A stretch of DNA of 21,405 nt from CAYYJM01 sp964471755 (GTDB taxonomy: Bacteria > Planctomycetota > Planctomycetia > Gemmatales > Gemmataceae). The notes beneath the pieces are model-generated. The model worked only from the letters and a program-made list of their open reading frames with translations. It was not told the DNA's origin and searched no databases. The DNA lies in the NCBI GenBank assembly GCA_964471755.1, contig CAYYJM010000092.1:1-21405 (forward strand). Direction: 5' to 3'. This document shows, in pieces, positions 14,380 to 21,405 of this stretch. The number at the start of each line of letters is the position of its first letter. Within the stretch, counting starts at the first letter, position 1. Made by a program: the position numbers and the translations under genes.

Positions 14380-15450
14380 ATGACTCGGCGCGGCGGCCTG
14401 CTGGCGTGTCTGTGCGTCCTCGGCATCGCAATGCCGGCGTCGGCCCAGTTCTTCGCACCCATAAACCCGTACGGCTTCGGAGCCGGCTACACGCGGTTCG
14501 GGCCTCACGGCGTCTTCCACGTCGGCTTCGGCACCCGTGGTCTGGGGTTCGGTCCCGGCTTCTTTCCCGGTTGCGTCGCCCCCTGGGGCTTCAACAGTTT
14601 CCGCCAGACGACGGTGATCATCAACCCGCCGGCCTTCAATCCGTTCACCGGTTGGCCGGTCTTCCCGCGTGGCGTGCTTGTCGATCCGCTCGCCTTGCAG
14701 GTGCTGCCGCCGGCGTTCTTCGGGGGACCCGTCGGCAATCGCGCCGTCGATCGCGAGATCGACCGCATGCGCGAGGCCCTGCCGCAGCCGCCGCCCGATC
14801 CGAACCGCGGGTTGTTCGTCGATCGCGAACAGGATCGCATCGAGGTGAAGATCGACCGCCAGGCCCCACCCGTTCGTCGGCCGCCGATCGCGCTCGGGCC
14901 GGTGCCCGCCGTGCCGGCGATGCCGCCGGCCGCGCTGGAGGTGCCCCGGCCACAGTTGCCCCCGGTTCCGCTTGCCGACCCGAAGGCGGAGTATCAGCGT
15001 CTGATCCTGGACGGCAAGGCCGCCTTCGCCCGGGGCGCGTACGGCCGGGCCGCCGAACGCTTTGGCCAGGCGATCGACCTGCGGCCCGCCGACGCCGCAG
15101 CCTGGTTCCTGCGCAGTCAGGCCGGCGTCGCTCTCGGCAAGTACCTCGACGCCGCCGACGATCTGCGGGAGGGCCTGACCCTCGCCCCGGCCGGCCTGCT
15201 CGCCGGCTTCGTCGTCGCCGACCTGTACGGCCCGAAAGCGGCCGACTACGCCGACCATCGCCGACTGCTGGAGCAGACGCGCACGCGCTTCGCCGGAGAT
15301 GTGAACCTGGCCCGACTCGCCGCCGTTCAGTGCTGGCTAGCTGGTGACCGGGCCGAGGCGCGGGCGCGGATGGACAAATTCGAGGGGGCCGAGCGTCGGC
15401 TCGTGGCCTCGTTCCTGGCGGCCGGAGCCCTGGCCGTCGCTTTACCGTGA
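14380..15450 (+). CDS. Secreted proline-rich protein with tetratricopeptide repeats
   Basis: No specific function recognised; 356 aa. The signal peptide is residues 1-22 (LLACLCVLGIAMPASA, cleavage A22/Q23). Next comes a Gly/Phe/Pro-rich segment (FFAPINPYGFGAGYTRFGPHGVF and so on, about 23-115), a charged and proline-rich linker (about 120-200), and about two TPR-like helix pairs at about 200-275 (DGKAAFARGAYGRAAERFGQAIDLRPADAAAWFLRSQAGVALGKYLDAADDLREGL, given here as the shape and not as a motif to search). The remainder is helical. It probably acts outside the cytoplasmic membrane in protein-protein contacts. The start at 14380 is preceded by GGGAGGG. Only 18 nt separate its stop codon from the ABC-F gene, so the two are likely co-transcribed, although one product is exported and the other cytoplasmic. 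Confidence 0.75.
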   Translation: MTRRGGLLACLCVLGIAMPASAQFFAPINPYGFGAGYTRFGPHGVFHVGFGTRGLGFGPGFFPGCVAPWGFNSFRQTTVIINPPAFNPFTGWPVFPRGVLVDPLALQVLPPAFFGGPVGNRAVDREIDRMREALPQPPPDPNRGLFVDREQDRIEVKIDRQAPPVRRPPIALGPVPAVPAMPPAALEVPRPQLPPVPLADPKAEYQRLILDGKAAFARGAYGRAAERFGQAIDLRPADAAAWFLRSQAGVALGKYLDAADDLREGLTLAPAGLLAGFVVADLYGPKAADYADHRRLLEQTRTRFAGDVNLARLAAVQCWLAGDRAEARARMDKFEGAERRLVASFLAAGALAVALP

Positions 15451-15468
15451 GGATGGACCGCCAGAACG

Positions 15469-17385
15469 ATGCTGCTCCTGAGCTGTAACGAACTGTCGCG
15501 TGGCTTCGACGCGGCACCCCTGTTCGAGAACGTCTCGTTTGAACTGTTCGCTGGCGAGCGGATCGGCCTGGTCGGTCCCAACGGCGTCGGCAAGACGACG
15601 CTCTTGAAGATCCTCGCCGGCCTCGACAACCCCGACGTCGGTGCTGTCCGTCGTCATGCCGGTGCGCGCGTGTCACTGCTGCGTCAGCAGCCCGACTTCG
15701 TCGAGGGCCGCTCTCTTTTCGAGGAGGCCCGTACCGCCCTGAACGAACTGCTTGCCGCCCAGGAGGAACTCGTCACCGTCGCCGAGGCCCTGGCCCGGGC
15801 GACCGAGGAGACCCAGCGAAAGGCTCTGTCGGCGAAGTACGACAACCTGCACGAACTGCTCGAGGTTCACGACGCCTTCAGCGTCGATCACAAGATCGAG
15901 GAGATCCTCGACGGCCTCGGGTTCGCGCCGACCGACCATGATCGGCCGGTGACGACCTTCTCCGGCGGTCAGCAGAGTCGGCTCATGCTCGCCAAGTTGC
16001 TGCTCGCCTCGCCCGACGTTCTGCTCCTGGACGAGCCGAGCAACCACCTCGACATCGACACGACTCGCTGGCTGGAGGACTACCTCATTCGCCAGCCCGA
16101 GGCGATGATCGTCGTCAGTCACGATCGCTACTTCCTCGACCGGGTCGTGACGAAGATCTTCGAGATGACCAGCGATCGGCTGACCGTCTATCCGGGCAAC
16201 TTCAAGAAGTACTGGCAGCTTCGCGAGGAACGCTACGACCAGCAGGTCAAGGCGTATCAGCAGCAGCGCGAGTACATCGAGAAGCAGGAGGAGTACATCC
16301 GCCGGGTCAACTACGGCCAGCTGCACAAACAGGCGGCATCGCGACAGAAGCAACTCGACAAGCTGGAGCGCGTCGAGGCTCCGACGAAGATCGATTCGCC
16401 GCAGATGCACTTCGGCGAGGTGCGCCGCTCCGGCGACACGGTTCTCGACGTCGAGAACCTGAGCAAGTCCTACGACAAGCCGCTGTTCCGGGATCTGTCC
16501 TTCCGGCTCGTTCGCGGTAAGCGACTGGGCATCATGGGGGCCAACGGCAGCGGCAAGACGACGCTCCTGCGCGTGCTGCTCGGCCAGGAAGCGCCGGATC
16601 GGGGCATCGTCCAGCACGGGGCGCTGGTCGAGTTCGGCTACTACGATCAGCACCTGAAGTGCCTCGACGAGGACAAGTCGGTGATCCGGGCCGTCTGGCC
16701 GGAGGCCGACCCGGACGCGGCCGAGCAGCCGATGCGCGACCTGCTCGGCCGATTCGGCCTGCACGGCGATCAGGTGTATCAGCGTGTCGGAGCCCTGTCC
16801 GGTGGTGAACGCAGCCGGGCGGCCCTGGCCCGGCTCGTCGCGGCGGGGTGCAACGTTCTCGTTCTCGACGAGCCGACGAACCACCTGGACCTGTGGGCGT
16901 GCGAGGCCCTGGAACAGGCCCTGCTCGCCTTCGATGGCACGGTCATCGTCGTCAGCCACGATCGCTACTTCCTGAACAAGGTCGTGGACGTGCTGCTCGC
17001 GCTCGATGGCCAGGGCAACATCGATGTCATCTACGGCAACTACGACACCTACGAGATGATGCGCGCGGCGAAGGAAACCGCCCGGGCCGAGGAGGCGGCT
17101 CGTCGCAAGGAGAAGAAGACGACGCCGACGCCGGCTCCGGTCGCCACGACGACCACGGCGAAGGGGAAGCGGAAACGCAAATTCCCCTACCGCAAGGTCG
17201 AAGAACTGGAAGTGGACATCGCCGAGACGGAGGAGCTGGTGCGCGACCTGGAAGCGTCACTGGCCACTCCGGAAGTCTACCGCGACGCCCAGAAGATCAA
17301 GCAGGTGACCCAGGATTTCGAGGCCGCCAAGGCGAGCCTCGCCCAGCTGTACGAACACTGGGAGGAGGCGATCGAACTGAACTGA
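15469..17385 (+). CDS. ABC-F family ATPase (Uup/EttA-like)
   Basis: Cytoplasmic ABC-F protein of 638 aa: two ATP-binding cassettes, no membrane segment. Members act on the ribosome (translation factors, some giving antibiotic resistance) or, for Uup, in DNA/ribosome maintenance. Cassette 1: Walker A GPNGVGKTT (36-44), signature SGGQQ (165-169), Walker B LLLDEPSNHLD (from 185), H-loop H218. The inter-cassette linker (about 230-310) is charged and helical and contains RQKQLDKLERVE, as in ABC-F proteins. Cassette 2: GANGSGKTT (357-365), LSGGERS (443-449), VLDEPTNHLD (from 465). A Lys/Thr/Pro linker leads to a C-terminal coiled coil (about 565-638), as in Uup. Both sites look catalytically intact. 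The start codon has only a distant GAGGA upstream, which suggests coupling to the preceding gene. Confidence 0.93.
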   Translation: MLLLSCNELSRGFDAAPLFENVSFELFAGERIGLVGPNGVGKTTLLKILAGLDNPDVGAVRRHAGARVSLLRQQPDFVEGRSLFEEARTALNELLAAQEELVTVAEALARATEETQRKALSAKYDNLHELLEVHDAFSVDHKIEEILDGLGFAPTDHDRPVTTFSGGQQSRLMLAKLLLASPDVLLLDEPSNHLDIDTTRWLEDYLIRQPEAMIVVSHDRYFLDRVVTKIFEMTSDRLTVYPGNFKKYWQLREERYDQQVKAYQQQREYIEKQEEYIRRVNYGQLHKQAASRQKQLDKLERVEAPTKIDSPQMHFGEVRRSGDTVLDVENLSKSYDKPLFRDLSFRLVRGKRLGIMGANGSGKTTLLRVLLGQEAPDRGIVQHGALVEFGYYDQHLKCLDEDKSVIRAVWPEADPDAAEQPMRDLLGRFGLHGDQVYQRVGALSGGERSRAALARLVAAGCNVLVLDEPTNHLDLWACEALEQALLAFDGTVIVVSHDRYFLNKVVDVLLALDGQGNIDVIYGNYDTYEMMRAAKETARAEEAARRKEKKTTPTPAPVATTTTAKGKRKRKFPYRKVEELEVDIAETEELVRDLEASLATPEVYRDAQKIKQVTQDFEAAKASLAQLYEHWEEAIELN

Positions 17386-17438
17386 TCTTCATTTAGCCGC
17401 CGGCCTTCGTTGCGAATACCCGCCGGCGAAATGCGGAC

Positions 17439-18212
17439 CTACGCCGCCGTCCGGGCCGGGGCAGCGGCGGCCTTGTGCAGGACGACCAGGCCGTTATCGC
17501 GCCGGGCTCGCGCCGCCAGGGTGCGGAGTACGCCGTAGAGAAGGTTCAGGAGCCAGACCGGTCGCATCAGACGCTGCAACCAGCGGCGCGGTTCCGGCTT
17601 CTTGATCAAGGCCAGGCCCAACTCGTCCATGCGCGGGAAGACCTCCGCTCGCTGAAAGCCGGCGGCCCGGGCCAGGCGGATGATGAGCCCCGCCGGCATG
17701 TCCTTCTCGGTGACGCCAAACCGGGCGACCACCTCGCGGGACTGCTTCGCGTGACCTCGCCCCGGCTCCGAGGCGATGCAGATACCCCCCGGAGCCAGCG
17801 CCCGGAAGGCTCCCTGAATCGCCTTCGCCTCGTCCAGTGAATGGTGCAGCGAATCGAAGAAGAGGACCGCGTCGAACTCGTCCTGAAACGACATCGACTC
17901 GGCGTCCTGGACCCGGTAGCGCACCGATCCGCTGGTGACAGGCGGCTGACGCTGGGCCAGGGCGATGGCAGCGGGAGCCACGTCGATGCCGGTGCAGCGG
18001 TAGCCACGGGCGGCGAGCAGACGTGTCAGCCAGCCGGTGCCGCAGCCGCACTCCAGAATCCGGGCGGGGGCCGGCGGCAGGACGGACAGGATCGATCCGA
18101 CCTGCATGAGCAGCAGGTCGCAATCCGGATCGGAGAAGGGCTTGTTGAGGGCGTGAGCGACACCCTCTTCGCCGATGGCCTCGTAGTAGAGAAGCTCGCC
18201 TTCCGTGGGCAT
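17439..18212 (-). CDS. Class I SAM-dependent methyltransferase
   Basis: Predicted cytoplasmic S-adenosylmethionine-dependent methyltransferase, 257 aa; substrate unknown. Rossmann motifs are clear: motif I ILECGCGTGWLTRLLA (52-67), acidic loop GIDVAP (75-80), motif III-like FDAVLFFDSLHHSLDE (113-128) and LAPGGICIASEPG (139-151). The C-terminal 60 residues are basic and hydrophobic and end in an Ala-rich tail. The ATG at 18212 has GGAGGAGG 5 nt upstream. It converges with the ABC-F gene and follows a histidine kinase on the same strand, but it appears to have its own promoter. Confidence 0.88.
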   Translation of the reverse strand: MPTEGELLYYEAIGEEGVAHALNKPFSDPDCDLLLMQVGSILSVLPPAPARILECGCGTGWLTRLLAARGYRCTGIDVAPAAIALAQRQPPVTSGSVRYRVQDAESMSFQDEFDAVLFFDSLHHSLDEAKAIQGAFRALAPGGICIASEPGRGHAKQSREVVARFGVTEKDMPAGLIIRLARAAGFQRAEVFPRMDELGLALIKKPEPRRWLQRLMRPVWLLNLLYGVLRTLAARARRDNGLVVLHKAAAAPARTAA

Positions 18213-18285
18213 ACTACCTCCTCCGACTCGTCCCCGCTCCGGCGAAGACTCCGCCTTCCAATACTGGCCCGTGTGCCGGGGCGTT

Positions 18286-18315
18286 CTGATAGGCCAGGCC
18301 GGGCCTCGCTGTCAA
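18286..18315 (-). promoter_or_regulatory. Sigma-70-like promoter of the methyltransferase gene
   Basis: On the minus strand a perfect TTGACA (18310-18315) is followed after 18 nt by TATCAG (18286-18291), 4 of 6 to the -10 consensus. Initiation would fall near 18279, giving a leader of about 65 nt before the start codon at 18212. It lies between the histidine kinase stop codon and the methyltransferase gene. Confidence 0.5.
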
Positions 18316-18340
18316 GGCTCGTTCTCCGGCTCACCACCCA

Positions 18341-19102
18341 TCAGCCAGGCGACTCGACATGCAGGGGCAGCTTGACCGTGAAGGTCGAACCCTGACCGAC
18401 GACGCTCTCGACGCGAATCCGGCCCTGATGCTGTTCGATGATCTGTCGGCAGACGCTCAGGCCCAGGCCGGTGCCGCCGTGGCCCTCGTCGTCGGGGTCC
18501 TTGGTCGTGAAGAACGGCTCGAAGATCAATCGCAGCTTTTCCGGCGAAATGCCTACTCCCGTGTCCCGGACGGCGATCTCGACCAGGCGAGCCGGGACGT
18601 TCTCGCGGACCTCGATCCGCAGGAAGCCGCCGCGCGGCATGGCCTGGCGGGCATTCAGGATCAGGTTGAGCAGCACTTGCTCGATCTGAGCCGGGACGAC
18701 CTCGGCCAGGGGGTGACCCTGGAACTTGCGATCCACCTGCACCCGGTGTTTGCTCAGATCCTTCTCGCACAGAATTAAGACCTCCTCGACCAGGGCGACG
18801 AGGTCGGTCGGTTCGCGCTGGATGGTCGATTTGCGAGCGAAGCCGAGCATGCTGTTGATGATCGTCGCGGCCCGCTGGCTGCCCTTGAGGATCTTCTCCA
18901 GGGCCTGCGTCTTGGCGTCGGCGTCGGCTGTCGCTTTCAGGGCCATCCGGGCATAGTTGAGGATCGTGGTCAGGATGTTGTTGAACTCGTGGGCCACGCT
19001 GCTGGCCAGGGCTCCGACACTGGAGAGCTTCTGAGCCTGGAGAAGCTGCTGGCGAAGGGCCTCTGTCTCAGCCCGGGACACCAGAACGTCCTCACCAATC
19101 AT
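18341..19102 (-). CDS. Soluble sensor histidine kinase (HisKA + HATPase) without a visible sensor domain
   Basis: Two-component histidine kinase, 253 aa, cytoplasmic. A short coiled coil (RAETEALRQQLLQAQKL, 10-26) leads into the HisKA domain with the H-box SSVAHEFNNILTTI (phosphoacceptor H38). The ATPase domain has the N-box NLILNARQAM (146-155), G1 DTGVGI (180-185), F-box FEPFFTT (194-200) and G2 GGTGLGLS (209-216). This resembles NtrB/PilS-like kinases, but there is no transmembrane, PAS or GAF domain, and no response regulator in the window. The ATG at 19102 is preferred because GAGGAGGAG lies just upstream; the frame is open to 19225, but that extension looks non-coding. Confidence 0.9.
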   Translation of the reverse strand: MIGEDVLVSRAETEALRQQLLQAQKLSSVGALASSVAHEFNNILTTILNYARMALKATADADAKTQALEKILKGSQRAATIINSMLGFARKSTIQREPTDLVALVEEVLILCEKDLSKHRVQVDRKFQGHPLAEVVPAQIEQVLLNLILNARQAMPRGGFLRIEVRENVPARLVEIAVRDTGVGISPEKLRLIFEPFFTTKDPDDEGHGGTGLGLSVCRQIIEQHQGRIRVESVVGQGSTFTVKLPLHVESPG

Positions 19103-19346
19103 GCCACTCCTCCTCACGCCGATCCGGGCTTGGTATGCTCGTGACAGATTCAGGTATCGGCCCTGCCGAGCCCGGACCTTCATCGGAACTGCCTTGTCAT
19201 TCAACGAGTTAGAGCGATCGATCACAGGAGATGGGTAAGCGAGCCTGGACCAGACAAACAGACAGGGAGACAGCGAATCCGGCAGGCAGGGCGAGATGGA
19301 GGGGACACGGCAAGCCTTCGCCCGGCCGTGCCCCCTGGGGGAGTGT

Positions 19347-21299
19347 TTACTTGCTCTGCACGCTGCCGATGGTCAGCTGCTTGTCGAGTTCGAGCTTGAA
19401 CTCGTAGTTGACGCTCAGGGCCTTCTCGCCGGTCTGGTTCGGCTCGATCTCCAGATCCCAGCGGAGGAGGTTGTCGGGTCGTTCCTCGCGCAGGTACAGG
19501 GCGTCCTTGCTGATCTCCGGCGTCGTCTTGACGAGCGTGACGCCGATCGTCTCGTTCTCGGCGTACGGCAGGCGGTCCCAGAGCTGAAGCCGAACCTTCT
19601 CCGGCTTGTAGCTGGAGAGCAGGATGCGGTACTGATAGTTGAGGATCTGGTTGCCGCCCTGCATCATGCGCGTCTTGTCGAGCAGCACGCGCTGGACCTG
19701 GAGTTGCGGCTCGGTGCCGAAGCCGACGGTGAACTGCTCGCCGACGGCGACCAGCGGCAGACGCATCCGGCCGACGAAGTCGGTGCCGTCGTACATGGTC
19801 GCTTCGCCGGGCAGGAGGACCTTGCCCGAATCGTTGACGAGCAGGGCCTGGCGATAGACGCACGGCGACAGAACGGGCACCGCCTTGTAGAAATAGTCCG
19901 GCTTGAGGCTCAGGCGGGTCACCTCGATGACCTGCTCATCGCTGCGGGACGGGACGCTGAAGCGGGCAGCGAGTTTGTAGACGACGCTGGGACCCTCGTT
20001 CCGAGGCATCTTGCCGGCGAGCCCCTTGAAGCCCTTGTCGGCTTCGAGCGCGATCAGTTCGCGGGCCTGCTCCAGGGCGGCGGCGTAGTTGGTGATGTCG
20101 TTACCGCGACCGACGTCCTTGTTGTTGAACTCACGCTGGGCCTCCTGGCGGAGGTTCTGTGCCGCCTCCTGAAGCCGGGCCAACTCCTTGCCCGAGTTGG
20201 GGTTGTTCAGACCGGTGATGGCCTGCTTGAAGTCCTGCTCGATGAATCCGGCGCGACCGCCGCCGCCGTAGCCCTGCATACCGGAGCCCTTCTTACCGGG
20301 TTGACCCTGGCCCATCTGCCCTGGCGGGTTCGGAATGGCGATCGTGTTCACCGTGCCGCCGCCGGGCTGCATGACGCCGACGGCCAGAGTACGCAGTTCC
20401 GGCGGCGTCGCGTTCAGCATCGGCTGGGCCGTCGATAGCACGAGGTTGACGCCGGTCCAGTCCTCGCCGGACTGCTGGGTGATCGCCGCCAGATACTCGA
20501 CGCCGACCGGATCGGTCGTCTTCTCGCCGGCCCGGAGCTTGTACTCCGGACGCCAGGCGGCCTGCTCGACCATGTAGTTCAGGCGGATCTTGCCCGCGTC
20601 GGCCTTCGTCTTGTCGATGACGATGACGGCGTCGCGCTCCACGCGGCTGGAGCCGGCCGTCATGTCGTTCCGCTGGCGCTGGACGAACTGGAGTTTCTCC
20701 TGAAGGGTCTGCACCTGCTGCATGAGGGCGACGCTTTCCTTGGTCTTCTCGGCCCGGCCTTCCATCAGATATTTGGCCATCTGGATGGTCGCGTCGCTGT
20801 CGAGTTTGCCCTTCTCGGTGGCGTTGGTCGTGCTGGCGGCGGTAAAGCCTTCCAGCTTGGTGAGCAGGCCCATGTTCGCCTTGTTGGCCTCCATGCTGGC
20901 CTGGACCGACTGGATCTCCTGGTTCAGCCGACGGATGTCGTCGTCGGCCTTGCGAACCTCCTCGCGGGTGTCCTCCTCGACGGGTCGGCTGCGGAAGCGC
21001 GTCGTCAGCACGCGGATGCCATCACTCCCCTCGGAGTAGAGCGAACTGTTGACGGTGTGGATCGGCAGTGGCGTGACGACGATCTCGACGATGCCCTCGC
21101 CGGCGGGGACATCGACCTCGCGAGTGACGAGGGCGCTATCGGGATAGACGGTGACCTGGACGATCTTGCTGTTGGTCGCTTTGGGAGCCTTCTCGGCGGC
21201 CTTCGCGGCCCCATCCTGACCGTTGCGAGCGCCGAGAAAGGCGGCACTGCCCAGACCCAGCACCACGACGGTGCCGAGCAGCCAGACGAATCGCTTCAT
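19347..21299 (-). CDS. Mucoidy inhibitor MuiA-like protein (DUF4140/DUF4139)
   Basis: Envelope protein of 650 aa in the MuiA / DUF4139 family; biochemical role not established. Residues 5-23 form a hydrophobic N-terminal segment (signal peptide or anchor). The N-terminal DUF4140-like part is about 46-105 (QVTVYPDSALVTREVDV, with PAGEGIVEIVVTPLP). A long coiled coil runs about 108-212. The DUF4139 domain begins near 235 (NYMVEQAAWRPEYKLRAG, 241-258; SGEDWTGVNLVLSTAQP, 277-293) and ends at the C-terminus (VNYEFKLELDKQLTIG). It is interrupted by an insert of about 120 residues (310-430) containing a Gly-rich stretch (GMQGYGGGGRAG) and a helical segment. The start at 21299 follows GAGGGA. The stop codon is 244 nt from the histidine kinase start; I see no gene or clear promoter in that space. 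Confidence 0.88.
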   Translation of the reverse strand: MKRFVWLLGTVVVLGLGSAAFLGARNGQDGAAKAAEKAPKATNSKIVQVTVYPDSALVTREVDVPAGEGIVEIVVTPLPIHTVNSSLYSEGSDGIRVLTTRFRSRPVEEDTREEVRKADDDIRRLNQEIQSVQASMEANKANMGLLTKLEGFTAASTTNATEKGKLDSDATIQMAKYLMEGRAEKTKESVALMQQVQTLQEKLQFVQRQRNDMTAGSSRVERDAVIVIDKTKADAGKIRLNYMVEQAAWRPEYKLRAGEKTTDPVGVEYLAAITQQSGEDWTGVNLVLSTAQPMLNATPPELRTLAVGVMQPGGGTVNTIAIPNPPGQMGQGQPGKKGSGMQGYGGGGRAGFIEQDFKQAITGLNNPNSGKELARLQEAAQNLRQEAQREFNNKDVGRGNDITNYAAALEQARELIALEADKGFKGLAGKMPRNEGPSVVYKLAARFSVPSRSDEQVIEVTRLSLKPDYFYKAVPVLSPCVYRQALLVNDSGKVLLPGEATMYDGTDFVGRMRLPLVAVGEQFTVGFGTEPQLQVQRVLLDKTRMMQGGNQILNYQYRILLSSYKPEKVRLQLWDRLPYAENETIGVTLVKTTPEISKDALYLREERPDNLLRWDLEIEPNQTGEKALSVNYEFKLELDKQLTIGSVQSK

Positions 21300-21352
21300 G
21301 GGAGAATCCCTCGATAGAACAGAGTGTGGTGGTTACTTCGACTGTGGCGTTT

Positions 21353-21405
21353 GGCGAGCGGCGCGGCGTCAGCCCGCCGGTTCTTTCCGCGAGCGTCAGC
21401 CCGCC
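21353..21405. repeat. GGCGAGCG...GGCGTCAGCCCGCC repeat, two copies, cut by the window edge
   Basis: GGCGAGCG (21353-21360) is followed by gcgcggcgtcagcccgcc (21361-21378). A shorter second copy, gcgagcgtcagcccgcc, fills 21389-21405. Both share the core of the arms of the inverted repeat at 14098-14184. The element lies upstream of the MuiA-like gene and continues beyond the window. Confidence 0.7.

Noticed and set aside
15673..16959. 428-aa open frame on the minus strand
   Set aside because: Antisense shadow of the ABC-F gene, whose cassettes are unmistakable.
17398..17428. Possible bidirectional terminator between the ABC-F and methyltransferase genes
   Set aside because: Only a 7-bp GC-rich stem with a 17-nt loop and no T-tract on either side; expected by chance in this base composition.

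Overview
The window is about 21.4 kb of GC-rich DNA that looks like a planctomycete chromosome, most likely family Gemmataceae (genus not resolved). The evidence is: two tandem BBP7-type outer-membrane beta-barrel proteins; an extracellular protein that starts with the planctomycete L-E-x-L-E-D-R motif instead of a classical signal peptide; a PknB-type Ser/Thr kinase with the short helical 'HPDLAEELRQL' N-terminus and a multi-pass membrane tail; and a MuiA-like DUF4139 protein. No rRNA, tRNA, CRISPR array, transposase, integrase or phage gene is visible.

Layout. 39-4172 (minus strand): a barrel-less proline-rich secreted protein, a related outer-membrane-like protein, argC, and a HAD-IIA phosphatase that is interrupted by an assembly gap. 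4280-5152 (plus): a secreted S1/P1-type zinc nuclease or phospholipase. 5162-10972 (minus): an SdrD-B surface protein and two BBP7 barrel proteins. 11233-12885 (minus): a membrane Ser/Thr kinase, divergent from a membrane-anchored iron-type ABC substrate-binding protein (13008-14078, plus). 14380-17385 (plus): a secreted TPR protein closely followed by an ABC-F ATPase. 17439-21299 (minus): a SAM methyltransferase, a soluble histidine kinase, and a large DUF4139/MuiA-family envelope protein.

Functional reading. About half of the window encodes exported or envelope proteins. The stretch 2006-10972 is a cluster of surface proteins in which four secreted proteins of otherwise different architecture share an 'LGRPVALPE'-like box after the signal peptide. 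The remaining genes are unlinked housekeeping functions (arginine biosynthesis, HAD phosphatase, ABC-F ribosome-associated ATPase) and signalling proteins without partners nearby (Ser/Thr kinase, histidine kinase).

Non-coding structure. The clearest signals are a hairpin that contains the argC ribosome-binding site (1946-1985); a 12-bp perfect-stem hairpin after a BBP7 gene (8926-8953); a REP-like inverted repeat in the kinase/binding-protein divergent promoter region (12909-12952); and a GGCGAGCG...GGCGTCAGCC repeat family present as an inverted pair (14098-14184) and again at the right edge (21353-21405). I do not see a complete new multi-gene system. The best candidates for novelty are the shared secreted-protein box, the domain-in-domain SdrD-B protein, and the short repeats. 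Functional calls come from motif recognition by eye; no database search was run.
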